Both the position numbers and the translations under genes were made by a program. 7,467 nt of DNA from an uncultured Coriobacteriaceae bacterium (GTDB lineage: Bacteria; Actinomycetota; Coriobacteriia; Coriobacteriales; Atopobiaceae), in the NCBI GenBank assembly GCA_900543875.1, contig UQSV01000069.1, forward strand, positions 1 through 7,467, given 5' to 3'. The notes below the pieces were generated by a model that saw only the letters and a program-made list of their open reading frames with translations, made no database searches and had not been told where the DNA came from. The stretch's first letter is position 1, and every line of letters begins with the position of its first letter. Shown here one piece after another: positions 5,052 through 7,467 of this stretch.

Positions 5052-6090
5052 GGCGCTCACCCTCCCCCAGCTCGTCAGTCACCGCAAAGTCATGGCCCGG
5101 CAGCGCGTGCCACAGCGCGCGCGAGAAGGGGTGACGCAGCAGCTCGGGCGCGGCAAAGCTCTCCACGCACGTCTCCTCCACCACCGTGCCGCCGCGAAAG
5201 ACCGCCACGCGGTCGGCCACGCGCAGGGCCAGCTCGATGTCGTGCGTAATGAGCAGCACGCCGCCGCCCGCGCTGGCAAACGACCGCAGGTCGTCGAGGG
5301 CGTGGACCGCCAGCTCGAGGTCCAGGCCCGGCGTGGGCTCGTCGGCGATGATGAGCCGAGGGTTCTCCATGAGCGCGCACATCAGCAACACTCGGCGCGC
5401 CATGCCGCCCGACAGCTCGTGCGGGTACATCCGCTCGACCTCGGGCGCAAGCCCATAGGCCGAGAAGAGCTCGCGCTGGCGGCTCATGCGACGGCGCGCG
5501 TCCTCGCGACGCTGCGCCCGGGTGGCCCCGCACGGCACGCCGCGGACCTGCTGCCCCACGCGCATGAGCGGGTCGAGGCTGCCCACGCCCTGGGGCACGA
5601 GAGAGACGCCCCGCCCCTGCAGCGCGGCCAGCCTCCCCGCGTCCATGCGCTCGCCGTCGAACCAGATACGGCCCGTCACCTCGGAGTTTCTCTCGTAGCG
5701 GCCCACCAGGGCGTCGGCCAGGACGCTCTTGCCCGAGCCGCTCGCGCCCACTACAGCAAGCACCTCGCCCGCATGGACCGAAAGTGACAGCCCGTGCAGC
5801 ACCTCGGTGCGCACGCGAGGCGCCGCAAAGTAGGGGGCGCTGGCGTCGTAGAGATCAAACGCCACAGTGAGGTCCTCGACCGACAGCAGGTGGTGGCCGC
5901 CCGCGCGATGCGAGTACGCCGCGTGGGTGTGATGGTGGTGGTACTCGCCGTCGGCGTGGTCGCCGCTGCGCCCATGGTTGCAGACGGGCGCGATACGCTC
6001 GCCGTCGACGTGGTCGCACCCGGCGTCACCGTTCTTCTTGGCAGCAGCAGACCCAAGCACCTCAGCATCATCTACCCGCATGTTATTCAT
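5041..6090 (-). CDS. ABC importer ATPase 1 (NikD/DppD-like) with His-rich N-terminus
   Basis: ATPase that drives the nickel/peptide-class importer. 349 residues from the ATG at 6090, preceded by AGGTGG at 8 bases; an in-frame GTG at 6102 lies 3 bases after an AGGAG, too close. Residues 1-67 are an extension not expected in this family, rich in His (11 between 27 and 67, including HHHHTH at 51-56) with Cys at 25 and 37. The ABC domain starts near 68: Walker A GASGSGKS (115-122), Q167, signature LSGGM (226-230), Walker B LIIADE (D250, E251), H283. The C-terminus RHPFSRALWHALPG (319-332) is the tail typical of the Opp/Dpp/NikD subfamily. The His cluster is known in other proteins as a Ni/Zn/Co-binding feature, hence a metal substrate is inferred. 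It starts 12 bases after permease 2 ends and overlaps ATPase 2. Confidence 0.92.
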   Translation of the reverse strand: MNNMRVDDAEVLGSAAAKKNGDAGCDHVDGERIAPVCNHGRSGDHADGEYHHHHTHAAYSHRAGGHHLLSVEDLTVAFDLYDASAPYFAAPRVRTEVLHGLSLSVHAGEVLAVVGASGSGKSVLADALVGRYERNSEVTGRIWFDGERMDAGRLAALQGRGVSLVPQGVGSLDPLMRVGQQVRGVPCGATRAQRREDARRRMSRQRELFSAYGLAPEVERMYPHELSGGMARRVLLMCALMENPRLIIADEPTPGLDLELAVHALDDLRSFASAGGGVLLITHDIELALRVADRVAVFRGGTVVEETCVESFAAPELLRHPFSRALWHALPGHDFAVTDELGEGERHGA

Positions 6091-6102
6091 CAACCTCACC
6101 AC

Positions 6103-6972
6103 CTACTCCTGCACCGTGCGGGCGCTCGTGAGCGCACGCACGAGCGAGCCCAGGCCCGCAAACGCGAGCACCACGGCAAGCAGCGCCGCCCCCGGCAGCA
6201 CCGCGAGCCACCAGTAGCCGGCCGAGAGGTACTGCATCGACTCGGACAAGATCACGCCAATCGCCGGCAGCTCGGGCGGCAGGCCAAAGCCCAAAAACGT
6301 GATGGATGCCTCGTGCAGGATCGCGTGCGGAAACGCCACCACCGTGCCCACGAGCAGCTGCGGCAGCAGGGCCGGCAGCACGTGGCCAAAGGCGATGCGC
6401 CAGGGGCTGGCGCCAGCCGCGCGCGCCGCGGCAAGCCAGGGCTGCTCGCGCAGCTGCATCACCTCGGCGCGCAGCACGCGCGCAAGGCTCGGCCAGTGCG
6501 TGAGCGCCACGCCCACGGCCACGCCCACAACGCCGCGCCCCAGCGCATAGCTGATGAGCAGCAGCAAGATGAGATGTGGCACGCCCATCACCAGGTCGAT
6601 GAACCACGAGACGGCCGCATCGGCCGCGCGCCCGCCCAGCGCCGTCGCGAGCGCCAGGGCACACGCCACCACGCTCGAGCACGCGGCGGCGACGAGCCCC
6701 ACCAAGACCGAGGTCGACAGGCCAGCGAGGGTGCGCGCGAGCATGTCTCGGCCCATCCAGTCGCAGCCAAAGGGGTGCGCCGGGCTGGGCGCGAGGTTGC
6801 GCGCAGCAAAGTCGGTCTGGCTGGCAACATCCCACAGGGCGCGGCCCGCCCCCACGACGAGCGCCAGGGCCACCGCAAGGACGATGATGCCAAGGAGCGC
6901 ACGGCGGCGATTGCCCGCGCCGCGGACGGCGGGCACATGGAAGGTCGTGAGGCTTGCGGATTCGCTAGGCAT
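6103..6972 (-). CDS. ABC importer permease 2 (NikC/DppC-like)
   Basis: One half of the membrane channel of the importer; 289 residues. A first helix (about 25-43) leads to an extracytoplasmic segment with LAPSPAHPFGCDWMGRDMLAR (60-80), the entry motif of the OppC/NikC type. Five more helices follow from about 84 on. The cytoplasmic EAA-like loop that docks on the ATPases reads AAARAAGASPWRIAFGHVLP (181-200). ITFLGFGLPPELPAIG (224-239) is another family hallmark, and the size is normal. The ATG at 6972 overlaps the end of permease 1 by 8 bases. A frame extension upstream to 7176 is a reading of the permease 1 gene in another frame and is not used. Which substrate passes cannot be told from this subunit alone. 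Confidence 0.94.
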   Translation of the reverse strand: MPSESASLTTFHVPAVRGAGNRRRALLGIIVLAVALALVVGAGRALWDVASQTDFAARNLAPSPAHPFGCDWMGRDMLARTLAGLSTSVLVGLVAAACSSVVACALALATALGGRAADAAVSWFIDLVMGVPHLILLLLISYALGRGVVGVAVGVALTHWPSLARVLRAEVMQLREQPWLAAARAAGASPWRIAFGHVLPALLPQLLVGTVVAFPHAILHEASITFLGFGLPPELPAIGVILSESMQYLSAGYWWLAVLPGAALLAVVLAFAGLGSLVRALTSARTVQE

Positions 6973-7467
6973 GGCGACTTGCCCTCCCCTCTCGGATGCG
7001 CGGGTCGATGACGCCGTACAGAACGTCTGCCAGCAGGTTTCCGCCAAAGACCACCACAGCCGAGACGAGCGCGATGGCCACGAGCAGCGGCGCGTCGCCA
7101 CCCAGCCCCGCCGTGACGGCCGCCTGGCCCAGCCCCGGGTACGAGAAGACTTGCTCGACCAGAACCGAGCCGCCAAAGACCTCGCTCACCGAGGCGAGCT
7201 CGATGGTGAGCGCCGGCAGCACGAGGTTGCGCAGGCCATGGCGAAGAAGCACGCTCGCACGGCTCTCGCCGCGGCTCGCCGCGAAGCGCGCGTAGTCGCT
7301 GTCCATGACCTCGATGGTCTTCTCGCGCGTGTGCAAAGCAATGCTCGGCATGTTCGAGACGGCCAGCACCAGCGCCGGCAGGATGAGGTGGTACAGGTGC
7401 GCGGACAGGCTCACCTGGGAGGCGGCCACGCCAACGGGTGCCGAGAAGCCCAGCGGGAACCACCCAA
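6965..7467 (-). CDS. ABC importer permease 1 (NikB/DppB-like), C-terminal part
   Basis: Partner channel subunit of the importer, cut by the right edge. 166 residues are visible, beginning GWFPLGFSAPVG, a stretch that precedes the last three helices in NikB/DppB permeases. The GTG at 7429 is therefore an internal Val, not the start. The docking loop reads DSDYARFAASRGESRASVLL, then RHGLRNLVLPALT, clearly of the family. Final helices and ADVLYGVIDPRIR close the protein in the usual manner (NikB/DppB proteins often end near a DPRIR/K motif). About half of the gene (first helices) lies beyond the window, as would the expected binding protein. The stop overlaps the start of permease 2 by 8 bases. 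Confidence 0.94.
   Translation of the reverse strand, partial: GWFPLGFSAPVGVAASQVSLSAHLYHLILPALVLAVSNMPSIALHTREKTIEVMDSDYARFAASRGESRASVLLRHGLRNLVLPALTIELASVSEVFGGSVLVEQVFSYPGLGQAAVTAGLGGDAPLLVAIALVSAVVVFGGNLLADVLYGVIDPRIREGRASRHA

Noticed and set aside
5794..7011. Open frame of 405 codons on the + strand opposite permease 2 and ATPase 1
   Set aside because: His/Arg/Ala-rich antisense shadow of two well-recognised genes.

Overview
The window is GC-rich, tightly coded bacterial DNA. The set of genes (a P1B metal ATPase, a short SlyD-like FKBP, a DUF5692-type membrane protein and a nickel/peptide-type ABC importer) and the codon use suggest an actinobacterial genome, most likely class Coriobacteriia (Olsenella/Collinsella/Atopobiaceae-like). 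That placement is an inference from protein character, not a database result.

Layout. (1) 2-1030 (+): C-terminal part of a heavy-metal P-type ATPase (CadA/ZntA type), open at the left edge, followed by an intrinsic terminator at 1086-1120. (2) 1031-1816: gene-poor stretch. It holds that terminator, an A+T-richer inverted-repeat element (1236-1465) whose arms look protein-like, two adjacent strong hairpins (1531-1609) and the terminator (1731-1773) of the gene to its right. (3) 1817-2248 (-): SlyD-like FKBP prolyl isomerase. It is divergent from (4) 2382-2789 (+), a 135-residue four-helix membrane protein of unknown function. (5) 2790-3151: non-coding, with GC-rich direct repeats, a candidate promoter, and a perfect-looking terminator hairpin placed right at the predicted transcript start. 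(6) 3152-4165 (+): a 337-residue polytopic membrane protein that looks like DUF5692, with its own terminator at 4233-4270. (7) 4276-4434: a palindromic MITE/REP-like element that runs into the stop codon of the next gene. (8) 4428-7467 (-): a compact operon for an ABC importer of the nickel/dipeptide (Nik/Opp/Dpp) class, read right to left as permease 1 (cut by the right edge), permease 2, ATPase 1 and ATPase 2, with overlapping or nearly touching genes. The substrate-binding protein and the operon promoter would lie beyond the right edge.

How it fits together. ATPase 1 of the importer carries a histidine/cysteine-rich N-terminal extension of about 67 residues, which points to a transition-metal substrate (nickel most likely) rather than a peptide. 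Together with the P1B exporter and the SlyD-like protein, the window has a metal-handling flavour. The three are separate transcription units, so joint function is only a hypothesis. The most unusual items are the His-rich extension, the palindromic element that supplies the end of the second ATPase gene, the inverted repeat with conserved reading frame, and the leader terminator ahead of the DUF5692-like gene.
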